A DNA stretch of 64,000 bases from CAVTLG01 sp963802635 (GTDB lineage Bacteria; Chloroflexota; Ktedonobacteria; Ktedonobacterales; Ktedonobacteraceae). Location: positions 1,302,001 to 1,366,000 of the forward strand of contig CAWDJJ010000002.1 in the NCBI GenBank assembly GCA_963802635.1, given 5' to 3'. Below are positions 55,971 through 64,000 of the stretch, piece after piece. The translations under genes were made by a program, and so were the position numbers. How positions within the stretch are numbered: the stretch's first letter is position 1; every line of letters starts with the position of its first letter. The notes under the pieces are model-generated. The model was not told the origin of the DNA and made no database searches. It saw only the letters and a program-made list of their open reading frames with translations.

Positions 55971-57329
55971 ATGGAGAATACTCATCAAGAAGCTGACAGG
56001 CCTGTTACGCCTGGTAAGGGCAAGGGCAAGGCTGTGGAATTTGATGTATTACGGGAAATACGGGTATCTATAAGTGGTAGAACGACACCATCCAGTGAAG
56101 TACTCAGCGAAGACGATATTCTTGTGCACGCAGCTCCTCGAAGTCCTATAGAAATGATGCAGGAACCCGAAGCACCATCGTTCGAGCAAGATGAATTTAG
56201 GTATGTAATGTCCTTATACAGACAAAAACGCTACTTTGAGCAATTGGCTGATGCGTTTCGTCCAGGAACCAGTGCAGGTGAGAATGAAGGGTCGCAGAGT
56301 GGTAGTGATCATTTTGAGGATGATGGAATACATCTGGCAAAACCAGTGGGTAATAGGTCTAGGCGAAGCTTGGGGAATGAGAGCGACGGGAAGCATAGCG
56401 ATACCAGTGATCGAGGGAGATACGAGAGAGCGCTACAGGCTTCTGGTGGGCAAGAGCATGTGGGTCCTAGTAGCAATCAAGGGACGAGTGGAGAGCAATT
56501 GGGAGATCGAGATAGGCAAGGCCAGGAGCATAAGAGCCACGTGACGGACAGTGATGCTATGAGCGATCAAGAGTTCGATGAGATTGTAAATGCAGCCCTC
56601 CAAGAGAGATATGGGGGCATACTAGGGGCTTTTCGTGAGATTGGGCAAGGCAATCTAGCAGATGAGCTTCCATTTGTAGAGAGATTTAGGAGGGAGCTTC
56701 AAAACAGACAAGAGGGGAGGCTACGGATTCTTGACGAGTTTGAGCGAAGGCATAGAGGTCCTAGTAGTCATCAAGAGACTGGTGAGGGTACGATAACATA
56801 TCAAGATGTGCTCAGAATAGCGCAAGAGAGTTCCGATGAGGACGAACAAGAGCATGTTGGTTCTAGTAGTGGTCAAAGGACCGGTGAAGGTAGGAGTGGA
56901 GAGCAGTCAGATCGAGATAGGCAAGGCTCGGAGTATGAGGGCGGTATGACGGATAGTGATGTTATGAGCGATCAAGAAACTGGTGGAAGTAGAATTACGC
57001 GTCGAAGGAGAGCAGGAACTGGTGAGAACGAGCCAGGGCATGGTAATTTTAGGAGCAGTCAACATGTCGGTGAAAGTGACGCTATGTTTGCAAACAGAGT
57101 TAACTTTGAGCATCAAATGGCAGGGGATAGACCTCTAACAGCAGCCCAGAGGCAGCAACGAATGCTTGGGAGGAATACAAACCGAGAGAGGAACCAGTTT
57201 AGGCAAAGTTCGGAGGATGAGAGCGATACGACGGATAGTGGTTCTAGGAGCGATCAAGAGTTCGATGATACTATAAATGCAACCCTCCAAGATAGACATA
57301 TGAGAGTGATGATAAGTGATGATAAGTGA
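55971..57329 (+). CDS. Acidic disordered repeat protein, first part
   Basis: ATG 55971 shares its ribosome site and first codons with the paralog at 58912. The 452 residues are rich in Ser, Glu, Asp, Gly, Arg and Gln and are predicted disordered: GKGKGKAVEFD, RTTPSSEVLSEDD, TITYQDVLRIAQESSDEDEQ, and recurring DSDAMSDQEFDE and RDRQGQEHKS. There is no signal or membrane segment. The frame ends where a 10-bp sequence is repeated (57305-57334). Reading past it in the next frame continues the same style, so this and the following ORF were probably one gene of about 760 codons. No known family. Confidence 0.7.
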   Translation: MENTHQEADRPVTPGKGKGKAVEFDVLREIRVSISGRTTPSSEVLSEDDILVHAAPRSPIEMMQEPEAPSFEQDEFRYVMSLYRQKRYFEQLADAFRPGTSAGENEGSQSGSDHFEDDGIHLAKPVGNRSRRSLGNESDGKHSDTSDRGRYERALQASGGQEHVGPSSNQGTSGEQLGDRDRQGQEHKSHVTDSDAMSDQEFDEIVNAALQERYGGILGAFREIGQGNLADELPFVERFRRELQNRQEGRLRILDEFERRHRGPSSHQETGEGTITYQDVLRIAQESSDEDEQEHVGSSSGQRTGEGRSGEQSDRDRQGSEYEGGMTDSDVMSDQETGGSRITRRRRAGTGENEPGHGNFRSSQHVGESDAMFANRVNFEHQMAGDRPLTAAQRQQRMLGRNTNRERNQFRQSSEDESDTTDSGSRSDQEFDDTINATLQDRHMRVMISDDK

Positions 57330-57334
57330 TGATG
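57305..57334 (+). repeat. 10-bp tandem repeat at a frame break
   Basis: AGTGATGATA occurs twice and then as AGTGATGATG. The paralog has a single ATGAGTGATGATGAAGATAG run without the extra copies. Gain or loss of one unit changes the frame, joining or separating the two ORFs. Confidence 0.85.
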
Positions 57335-58266
57335 AAAATATCGATCAAGGGACTGATAGAAGTAGGATTACGCGTCGAGAGAGAGATAGGAGGATACTAC
57401 AGAGTTTCGATGAGAGTGACGGAGGATATAATAATTCTAGTAATCAAGATAGAGGTGAAATTATAACTGCAATGCAAGATGGTATATATGAAATGCGAGG
57501 TACTATGCGTACAATACAATATATATGTAGAGAGCTACAAAGAGAGGTGCGTGCAATACAAGATGAATATATAGGTATACAAAGAGAGGTGCGTGCAATA
57601 CAAGATGGAGATATGATTATACAAAGATATATGCGTACAATACAATATATATGTAGAGAGCTACAAAGAGAGGTGCGTGCAATACAAGATGAATATATGG
57701 GTACACAAAGAGAGGTGCGTGCAATACAAGATGGAGATATGATTATACAAAGATATATGAGTGCAATACAATATATATGTAGAAAGCTACAAAGAGATGC
57801 GCATGCAATACAAGATAGAGGTAGGAGAATACGAAGAGATATGCGTGCAATACAAGAGAGATATAGTGGTGAACTAGATGGTATGCGTGTAAGCGGAGCG
57901 AGGGGTAGGAGAATACGAAGAGATATGCGTGCAATACTAAATGAATATATGGTTATACAAACAGATGCGCGTGCAATACAAGAGAGATTTAGAAAGCTAC
58001 AAGGGGGTCAAAGTAGGATAGCTATGATAAGGCATGATGAAGATAGCGATCAAGAGTTCGATGATACTATAAATGCAACCATCCGAGAGAGGTATAGGGG
58101 CATATTAGAGAATATAAAAGGTAGGATAGTTACGATGAGTCATGATGAAGATAGCGATCAAGGGACTGGTGGAAGTACGATTATACTTCCAGAGAGAGAT
58201 AGGAGCGTTATGATGAGTCATGATGAAGATAGCGGTCCCATGACTGGCGAAAGCGGATTGCCGTAA
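57316..58266 (+). CDS. Acidic/basic repeat protein, second part
   Basis: This frame overlaps the end of the previous ORF and continues SDDENIDQGTDRSRITRRER. Its centre is a repeat array with period 42 residues: TIQYICRELQREVRAIQDEY and REVRAIQDGDMIIQRYM alternate, giving a long predicted coiled coil. The end returns to SDQEFDDTINATIRERYRGI and MSHDEDSDQGTG, as in the first part. The last residues (GPMTGESGLP) come from antisense lipoprotein sequence at the duplication joint, so the original C-terminus was lost. Whether it is translated alone is doubtful. Confidence 0.6.
   Translation: MMISDDENIDQGTDRSRITRRERDRRILQSFDESDGGYNNSSNQDRGEIITAMQDGIYEMRGTMRTIQYICRELQREVRAIQDEYIGIQREVRAIQDGDMIIQRYMRTIQYICRELQREVRAIQDEYMGTQREVRAIQDGDMIIQRYMSAIQYICRKLQRDAHAIQDRGRRIRRDMRAIQERYSGELDGMRVSGARGRRIRRDMRAILNEYMVIQTDARAIQERFRKLQGGQSRIAMIRHDEDSDQEFDDTINATIRERYRGILENIKGRIVTMSHDEDSDQGTGGSTIILPERDRSVMMSHDEDSGPMTGESGLP
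57505..57830 (+). repeat. 126-bp tandem repeat, about 2.5 copies
   Basis: Units start at 57505, 57631 and 57757 with ATGCGTACAATACAATATAT (third copy: ATGAGTGCAATACAATATAT). Each unit encodes 42 residues of the coiled-coil region. The third unit is more diverged. Confidence 0.85.
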
Positions 58267-58560
58267 AAAATGACCAGACGATGATTGGGCAGGTCGGTCT
58301 GCCACGTCCAACCGTTTGGGCCATTCCTCTGGAGTGATATGCTATGCAGTGTTTGTATGTCACTATAACTCTCCGCAACGCTGGCAGGATCTGCCTCGTT
58401 CGACGTATTTGCAGATGTAGAAATTGCACTCGTATGGGCTGTCGGCGTATCGTTACAACTGCTTAAGGAAGACAACACAAGGATCAGCGCGAACGAGAGC
58501 AGAGCTATGCTCATCCGGTTCTGACCGATCCCTACTTTTGGTTGCAGCATACTCATACAT
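58233..58560 (-). pseudogene. Truncated duplicate of the lipoprotein gene
   Basis: It encodes the first about 100 residues of the lipoprotein at 54586-55611 with few changes (GIGQNRMSIALLSFALILVL; LSSC lipobox). It then stops at the duplication joint inside NPLSPVMGP. The mature domain is absent. Its upstream region is also duplicated. It fixes the left boundary of the tandem duplication. Confidence 0.88.
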
Positions 58561-58911
58561 TCCTTCCATATTACAAAAAATATCCATGGCAATCCGACAC
58601 TAGGAGCCAGCTACATTTCAAGGAAATAGCAAAAAGTAATCACCTCTTCTGGGGAGACTTCTATTGTGCTTTTATCGACTAGAACCCGCAGAGGTACCAG
58701 TGAATAGTGTTGCTAGCATCATGTTCAGAGACAATTAAATAGAGCAGAACACTTGATCAATCTCACCTCTCGTCTGTTCTAGTGAGTAGTTTCTATGAAA
58801 TCTTTCCCTAGAATCCTCTTGTTATGATATAGTTATTCTTCAATAATACGAGTTTGAAGAAGATATCATCTCGTTCGCTGCGAAAAAATTGACCAGAAAG
58901 GATCTGCTGGT
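58561..58911. promoter_or_regulatory. Duplicated divergent upstream region (copy 2)
   Basis: Near-identical to 55612-55970, with scattered substitutions and small deletions near 58840-58860. It should drive the paralog at 58912. Confidence 0.6.
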
Positions 58912-60258
58912 ATGCCGGATACTCATGAAAAAGCCGATGGGCCTCCCACGCAAGATAAGGGCAAGGGCAAGGCTGTGGAATTTGATGCATTACGGGTAAA
59001 ACGGGAGGCTATGAGTGGTAGAACGACACCATCCAGTGAAGTACTCAGCGAAGACGATATTCCTGTGCACGCAGCTCCTCGAAGTCCTATAGAAATGATG
59101 CAGGAACCCGAAGCACCATCGTTCGAGCAAGATGAATTTAGGTATGTAATGTCCTTATACAGACAAAAACGCTACTTTGAGCAATTGGCTGATGCGTTTC
59201 GTCCAGGAACCAGTGCAGGTGAGAATGAAGGGTCGCAGAGTGGTAGTGATCATTTTGAGGATGATGGAATACATCTGGCTGAACCCGTGGGTAGTAAGTC
59301 CAGTGATCGAGGGAGATACAAGGACCCGCTGGAGGCTCTTGGGTACATACGAGAGGCTTTTCATGAGATGGGGCTAGGCGATCTAGCATTTGAGCGAAGG
59401 CATAGAGGTCCTAGTAGCGGTCAAGAGACTGGTGAGGGTACGATAACACATCAAGATGTGCTCAGATGGGTAGGGAGCTTAGTCAGTTCTCTGCGTGAGC
59501 TTTTCGAGAGAGCTTGGCAAGAGTATGTAGGTTCTAGTAGTGGTCAAAGGACCAGTGGAGGTACGAGTGCACAGCAATTGGGAGACCGAGTTAGACGAGA
59601 CCTTGAGCATGAGAGCAACGTGACGGACAGTGATGCTATGAGCGATCAAGAGGCAGATGAAGATACGAGTACAAATCGAAGGAGGTATAGGGGCATACTA
59701 GAGACTATAAGAGATAGGAGAGTGATGATGAGTGATGATGAAGATAGCGATCAAGGGACTGGTGAGGGTACGATAACATATCAAGATGTGCTCAGAATAG
59801 CGCAAGAGAGTTCTGATGAGGACGAACAAGAGCATGTAGGTCCTAGCAGTATTCAAAGGACCAGTGAAGGTACGAGCGGACGGCAATCGGGAGGTCGAGT
59901 TAGGCGAGGCTCGGAGAATGAGAACGATATGACGGAGGGTGATGAGATGAGCGATCAAGAGGCTGGTGAGGGTACGATAACATATCAAGATGTGCTCAGA
60001 ATAGCGCAAGAGAGTTCTGATGAGGACGAACAAGAGCATGTAGGTCCTAGCAGTATTCAAAGGACCAGTGAAGGTACAAGCGGACGGCAATCGGGAGGCC
60101 GAGTTAGGCAAGGCCAGGAGCATGAGAGCGATATGACGGAGGGTGATGAGATGAGCGATCAAGAGGCTGGTGATCGTATAAGTGCATGGCAACAGAGAAA
60201 TATTGATATATTATATGCTGTAATGGGAGGTGAAGATAGCGATCAAGAGAACATCTAA
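58912..60258 (+). CDS. Acidic disordered repeat protein, paralog
   Basis: The 448-residue protein shares the first about 125 residues with the gene at 55971, then diverges by repeat shuffling. Segments recur in a different order: SDRGRYKDPLEALGYIREAF, RRHRGPSSGQETGEGTITHQ, DVLRIAQESSDEDEQEHVGP. A 68-residue unit (59761-59964) is repeated in tandem. The Ser/Glu/Asp content is very high and no folded domain is apparent. The conserved start and upstream region argue that it is expressed. No known family; function unknown. Confidence 0.75.
   Translation: MPDTHEKADGPPTQDKGKGKAVEFDALRVKREAMSGRTTPSSEVLSEDDIPVHAAPRSPIEMMQEPEAPSFEQDEFRYVMSLYRQKRYFEQLADAFRPGTSAGENEGSQSGSDHFEDDGIHLAEPVGSKSSDRGRYKDPLEALGYIREAFHEMGLGDLAFERRHRGPSSGQETGEGTITHQDVLRWVGSLVSSLRELFERAWQEYVGSSSGQRTSGGTSAQQLGDRVRRDLEHESNVTDSDAMSDQEADEDTSTNRRRYRGILETIRDRRVMMSDDEDSDQGTGEGTITYQDVLRIAQESSDEDEQEHVGPSSIQRTSEGTSGRQSGGRVRRGSENENDMTEGDEMSDQEAGEGTITYQDVLRIAQESSDEDEQEHVGPSSIQRTSEGTSGRQSGGRVRQGQEHESDMTEGDEMSDQEAGDRISAWQQRNIDILYAVMGGEDSDQENI
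59761..60168 (+). repeat. 204-bp tandem repeat, two copies
   Basis: Units begin GGTGAGGGTACGATAACATA at 59761 and 59965. They are almost identical for 190 bp, then differ slightly (RRGSENENDMTEGDE versus RQGQEHESDMTEGDE). This indicates recent in-frame duplication. Confidence 0.9.
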
Positions 60259-60803
60259 CGAATAGAGAGAATTGTCAGAGCCAGTATTACCATAAGCAGT
60301 ACCGAGAACAGTATTCTCCGGTTCGCCAATTGAGAGCGGGAGGTATGGGAGCACCAGTTTCCTGTTATGCAGAGATGCTCTCTTACTGACTGAAGAAATA
60401 CTCTCCAGTTCGCCAATTGAGGACAGGGGAAGATAGTACCCTGATGTTACCTGATTGGCATCATTATTGTCTCTTATATCAGAGCTTCCTGTATATTGCT
60501 CTTAATAACACGAACAGCCATCCTAAAAAGTTTTGCCGGGCAAAAGTCAGGCTGTACAAAGGCGTAAAGCGTGGCTGGAACGGGAATAAACCCGTTTGGC
60601 GTGGCGTTTTGATATATAGAACGTTCTCTCGCATCCTACAAGACAGAGAGAAACCAGCATATTATTATCACAACAAAAAAACTGGTCGCGAAGCGTTTTC
60701 AATGTATCTACAAAAAAGCAAAACTGCAGAAGCTAATTTGAAAGAGAGGGCATGTCTAATACTCTGGACCATACAGGGTTAGTACAGCAGGACAAGAGCG
60801 AAT
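60259..60803. other. Intergenic region with a direct repeat
   Basis: CTCCGGTTCGCCAATTGAG (60316-60334) and CTCCAGTTCGCCAATTGAG (60403-60421) are direct repeats 87 bp apart. An open frame at 60417-60782 (121 codons, basic, no ribosome site) is not convincing as a gene. Nothing else is recognised. Confidence 0.5.
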
Positions 60804-62675
60804 ATGTTAAATATTAATACACCCACTGAGATGGTAGAAGTGGAAAAAGCTCAACACGAGCAAATTCTAGGAACGGGTGAGATTGCGCAATCAAGCATTC
60901 CTCTTGCAATCTATACCAGTATGCGCGTACAGGATAATGCTATCCATATCGCTGAGACGAGCAAAAATACGCTCATTGAAATTCAGCACGCGCAGATCGA
61001 TCAGGATGCAACAACGGCATTGCTCACCTGGCTCAAACAGACGGCGAAACAGCGCCATATACAATTTATCGCCGCCTCGGTCGAAGAAAATGATCAGTTC
61101 AAAGATATCATTTCTCAGCTCTGGCTGCAAGAAGATATTGTACCTTACCTGATCAGACAGCAGGACTCAGCCTATGGGCAACGCCTGGAAGAGCAGCTAC
61201 TAGGAGTTTGCGCTCAGTTCGACGAGAACAACATCGTACGCCCTCATGTCAACGAGCAGCACGAAGTTCAGATTTCTGAACTGGTGACACTCGCTGATTA
61301 CCAAAAAACGGCCTCGTCAGAGGACTTCGCACTGCTGCAAGCGCTCGCACAGGCATTTGCGGGCAAAAGACTTGTCTTCATCAATGCAACCCCTCAAGGC
61401 GGCGGCGTTGCCCTCATGCGCCACGCGCTGATCAGGCTGCTGCGGCTTTTGCACGTTGATGTGCATTGGTATGTGCTTATCCCTAAAAAAGAGGCTTTCG
61501 ATATCACGAAAGCAAAATTCCATAACGTGCTCCAGGCCGTCGCCAGCCCGACTACCGAACTGACGCAGTCCGATAAATTACTCTATGATACCTGGATGAA
61601 AGAGAATGCCGAGGCTCTGAATGATGTGTTCAAGCAGGCCAATGTGATTGTGATCGATGATCCACAACCTACCGGCTTAATTCCATATATCAAGCAAGCC
61701 AATCCTGCCGCCAAGATCATTTATCGCTCACATATTCAGATTGTGGGCAGTCTGGCAAGTCAGCCCGGAACTCCGCAGTATACGACCTGGCAATTCATCT
61801 GGAATAACGTTCAGCATGCTGATTGCTTTATAAGCCATCCGATGAAGAAGTTTATTCCTGACGACGTGCCCGCTGAAAAAATCTTCTATATGCCAGCCAC
61901 CACGGATGCACTGGATGGACTCAACAAACCATTGAGCGAGGAACAGCAGTCCACGTACATGCAACTGTTTAATGCACTATTGGTGCAAGCGCAGCAAACG
62001 CCGTTGGACGAGAAGCGTCCATACATCATTCAGGTCGCGCGCTTTGACCCCTCAAAAGGCATACCAGATGTGCTGGAAGCATACAAGAAATTGCGTGAGA
62101 TGCTGGCGCAACAGAGCAACACGCAGATTCCGCAATTGGTTATTACTGGCAATAGCTCCGTCGATGACCCGGATGGCGTACCCGTCTACACACTTATCAC
62201 GAACATATTGAAGTCTGAGCCTTATGTACATTTTGCGGACGATATCAAGGTTCTGCGTTTGCCACATCGTGACCAGATCCTCAACACCTTACTCAGGAAG
62301 AGCGCGATTGTCTTGCAACTCTCGATCAAGGAGGGTTTTGAAGTCAAAGTCACTGAAGCGCTGATGAAGCAAAAACCTGTGATTGCCTATAAGGTTGGCG
62401 GCATTCCGCTGCAAATCGAGGATGGTGTCACGGGGCATCTGGTTGATATCGGCGATACAACGCAAGTGGCGCAACACCTCTACACATTACTCACGGACGA
62501 GGGCAAATATCAGCGCATGTGCAAAGCAGCCGGTGAACTCGCCAACAAAGATTACCTGACTATTCCGAATGCCATCTGCTGGCTCTATATGAGTCTACAA
62601 TTCCTCAAAGGAGAGTCCATGGACGGCCAATATCAGTGGGTAAAGGCTCTAGCTCAGCAACAGTCTGTACGTTAG
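60804..62675 (+). CDS. Trehalose synthase-type GT4 glycosyltransferase
   Basis: The 623-residue protein has an N-terminal part of about 180 residues, then a GT-B fold. Signature segments are LVFINATPQGGGVALMRHAL, VIVIDDPQPTGLIPYIKQAN, KIIYRSHIQI, IIQVARFDPSKGIPDVLEAY, and the GT4 motif KEGFEVKVTEALMKQKPVIA followed by YKVGGIPLQIEDGVTG. This fits TreT/trehalose phosphorylase-like enzymes that join glucose from an NDP-glucose or glucose phosphate to glucose. Trehalose would protect against drying. The exact donor is unknown. It stands alone; a terminator follows. No frameshift. Confidence 0.85.
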   Translation: MLNINTPTEMVEVEKAQHEQILGTGEIAQSSIPLAIYTSMRVQDNAIHIAETSKNTLIEIQHAQIDQDATTALLTWLKQTAKQRHIQFIAASVEENDQFKDIISQLWLQEDIVPYLIRQQDSAYGQRLEEQLLGVCAQFDENNIVRPHVNEQHEVQISELVTLADYQKTASSEDFALLQALAQAFAGKRLVFINATPQGGGVALMRHALIRLLRLLHVDVHWYVLIPKKEAFDITKAKFHNVLQAVASPTTELTQSDKLLYDTWMKENAEALNDVFKQANVIVIDDPQPTGLIPYIKQANPAAKIIYRSHIQIVGSLASQPGTPQYTTWQFIWNNVQHADCFISHPMKKFIPDDVPAEKIFYMPATTDALDGLNKPLSEEQQSTYMQLFNALLVQAQQTPLDEKRPYIIQVARFDPSKGIPDVLEAYKKLREMLAQQSNTQIPQLVITGNSSVDDPDGVPVYTLITNILKSEPYVHFADDIKVLRLPHRDQILNTLLRKSAIVLQLSIKEGFEVKVTEALMKQKPVIAYKVGGIPLQIEDGVTGHLVDIGDTTQVAQHLYTLLTDEGKYQRMCKAAGELANKDYLTIPNAICWLYMSLQFLKGESMDGQYQWVKALAQQQSVR

Positions 62676-62682
62676 CAGGTCT

Positions 62683-62714
62683 GCTGCTCTGTGAGAGCAC
62701 GGAGCAGCTTTTTT
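62683..62714 (+). terminator. Rho-independent terminator
   Basis: GCTGCTC pairs with GAGCAGC, followed by six T. It ends the glycosyltransferase gene. Confidence 0.9.
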
Positions 62715-62755
62715 CATTGTCCTGGCTATGATAGTCAAGAACCCCTGCTTTGAAA

Positions 62756-63072
62756 GCCTGATTCTTACCCACATCTTTCGAGATATTCGGGCGATACGGG
62801 CGCGATAAATCTGGCCCCTACATCTCTGGCAATGGATGGTCGTAGAGGATCTGCGCGGCGATTGATCGCCCGTAGGTAGGGGCCAGATTTATCGCGCCCG
62901 TTTTGATCTTCACACATATATTGCATCAAATATAGGACGAACGTATTATTTTGTCAAAGATCATATTTACACATTTTTGCTCTTCTTGAAACAATACGTC
63001 GTCTTTTTCCCAGCCTCACATTGCCTCAAATCTCGCAGTGATGACCGAGAAAGATGTGGGTAAGAATCAGGC
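62756..63072. repeat. Element with nested inverted repeats
   Basis: Outer arms of 24 bp (62756-62779 and 63049-63072) are perfect inverted repeats. Inside, arms of 26 bp (62796-62821 and 62876-62901) are also perfect inverted repeats. No gene lies within. The architecture fits one miniature transposable element nested in another. No other copy is in the window. Confidence 0.8.
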
Positions 63073-63121
63073 CTGAAGGCAGTGGGTATCCAGAAAGGAT
63101 AGTATCTCTGTTATTGCTGAA

Positions 63122-63601
63122 TTAAAGAGCAAAGCGCATCAAGCTAAATACAAGCGGAGTTTCTGCAGTGTCCCCACTGGAAGCACCTGCGATGGCACTC
63201 ATTTTGTTCGAAAGCGAGGAAACGCTCTCAGAGACGTTGGTCTGAACGGGTAGCTTCTGTGGCAGTGTCAGTCGTGGGGCAATAGGAGAGCACAATGTTG
63301 GTAGTCGCTTCTGCGTCAAAACGGCACGCATCTTTTCCGCAAGTGTCACCTCGCTCTTGATAGACTTCAAGGGCAGCGGTATCAGTGGGACTGGCGAGGT
63401 TATCGGCAATTGGTCGGTTGCAAGATCAGCCATCATAGATGACGGGTCTTTTGGCTGCGTCATTTGCACAATCGGGAGTTCTGCCGTAGACAGATCAGCG
63501 ATGTCGTTTGTATGAACCGGTGGTATCGGGATAGGAGACGTTTCTGCGTATACGAGATGATTGATGTTCTGAGAACGCGAAAGACGCTGATTATTAGACA
63601 T
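63122..63601 (-). CDS. Hypothetical Pro/Ser-rich protein
   Basis: ATG 63601 follows AGGAGGAGCA, the best ribosome site in the region. The 159 residues are low complexity: TSPIPIPPVHTNDIADLSTA, then TDQLPITSPVPLIPLPLKS and MRAVLTQKRLPTLCSP. There is no signal or membrane segment. A repeated LSTAELPIVQ / LATDQLPITS phrase hints at an internal duplication. No family recognised. Confidence 0.6.
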   Translation of the reverse strand: MSNNQRLSRSQNINHLVYAETSPIPIPPVHTNDIADLSTAELPIVQMTQPKDPSSMMADLATDQLPITSPVPLIPLPLKSIKSEVTLAEKMRAVLTQKRLPTLCSPIAPRLTLPQKLPVQTNVSESVSSLSNKMSAIAGASSGDTAETPLVFSLMRFAL

Positions 63602-63775
63602 TGCTTGCTCCTCCTCTCTCATATGAGAGCACTACTTCCACCTGATTTTCTGATCTGATGCCTGTCCTCAAGGTGACAGGTATCATACATCTAACTATAG
63701 AAGAATTATAAGCTGCATAGTTACCATTAGGAAGAGCAAAGGGGTGATGATATGGTGATGTTTTAGTGATGATTT

Positions 63776-63911
63776 TTACCAATAAATGATGACACTATTG
63801 GCTTTGCCGTGCGAACAGACTAACGAGATGGCGGCGGCATGCATCTCGATGAACATTTGCTGATAGACCTGCTCATATGCTTCAGGCGTGACCAGTCCCA
63901 ACTTTGTTGTT
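63776..63911 (-). pseudogene. C-terminal remnant resembling a SAM methyltransferase
   Basis: About 40 codons read KLGLVTPEAYEQVYQQMFIE and MHAAAISLVCSHGKAN to a TAA at 63776. The VTPEAYEQVYQQM phrase resembles the C-terminus of class I SAM-dependent methyltransferases. Upstream the frame meets an inverted repeat at 63913, so an insertion may have cut the gene. Assignment is tentative. Confidence 0.45.
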
Positions 63912-63912
63912 A

Positions 63913-64000
63913 TGCAACAACCCTGTTTCTCCCAGCAGGGCTGTTGCAAAATTTGGGTGTAGTGCTTCCCTTCGCACTAGGTGTTGCATTTGAGCAGTAT
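63913..64000. mobile_element. Possible IS end at the window edge
   Basis: TGCAACAACCCTG and CAGGGCTGTTGCA form an inverted repeat (63913-63925, 63936-63948). GGGCTGTTGCAAAATT onward looks like an IS terminal sequence. No transposase is visible before the window ends. A terminator-like hairpin is the alternative. Confidence 0.4.

Noticed and set aside
57505..57830. Repeat array considered as CRISPR.
   Set aside because: Period is 126 bp with contiguous coding repeats and no unique spacers.
60417..60782. Plus-strand open frame of 121 codons between the disordered protein and the glycosyltransferase.
   Set aside because: No ribosome site, starts inside a direct repeat, and composition resembles translated intergenic sequence. 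Kept only as a remark.
1..64000. tRNA, rRNA and riboswitch signals.
   Set aside because: No T-arm, anticodon-stem or rRNA-like segments were recognised by eye; a covariance-model search would be needed to exclude small RNAs.

Overview
The window is from a soil-type Chloroflexota genome, most likely class Ktedonobacteria. This is inferred from mid-range base composition, DUF6519/DUF4157 injection-system proteins, a DUF6114 membrane protein, a membrane-bound MutS-like ATPase, and many dispersed small repeats. No rRNA, tRNA, CRISPR array or replication origin was seen.

Layout. 0.2-1.6 kb: a decayed nucleotidyltransferase gene and its partner, then a DDE transposase with an in-frame stop (1.7-3.8 kb). 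3.9-10.2 kb: a TIR-domain gene facing a three-gene pPIWI_RE island (REase, DinG/XPD-like Fe-S helicase, PIWI-type nuclease), with helicase and PIWI genes broken by frameshifts. Inverted copies of a 24-bp repeat bracket this block. 10.5-34 kb: an extracellular-type contractile injection system (eCIS) on the minus strand: sheath, tube, gp26-like, Pro-rich protein, DUF4255, AAA+ ATPase, small protein, CIS tube-initiator, LysM-like, gpD, gpV spike, gp25, two baseplate wedge proteins, tail-I/beta-helix protein, DUF4157 effector. A DUF6519 fibre-like gene diverges on the plus strand. Many genes overlap by 1-4 nt, so translation is probably coupled. One wedge protein carries an inserted beta-propeller and two membrane helices.

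34-37.4 kb: remnants of a TPR gene and an endonuclease III gene, then ureF, ureD, ureA and ureB with no ureC. A 250-bp miniature element lies between ureF and ureD. 37.7-48.3 kb: coiled-coil proteins, a cupredoxin lipoprotein, other secreted or membrane proteins, a 10-TM HAMP-like protein, a degenerate Ser/Thr kinase with TPRs, and an ECF-S-like membrane protein. 48.5-49.6 kb: two short genes made almost wholly of tandem helical repeats. 50.7-54.4 kb: ilvD and a membrane MutS-like gene, both intact. 54.6-60.3 kb: a lipoprotein gene and a family of long acidic, disordered, internally repeated proteins created by a tandem duplication of about 2.94 kb. 60.8-62.7 kb: a trehalose synthase-type glycosyltransferase. 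The right end holds a nested-inverted-repeat element, a small hypothetical gene, a methyltransferase-like remnant and a probable IS end.

About a dozen conserved genes carry single-base frameshifts or in-frame stops while large neighbours (ilvD, MutS-like, both wedge proteins, glycosyltransferase) are intact. Several frameshifts are repaired by removing one base. They may be real decay or assembly errors; raw reads would decide.
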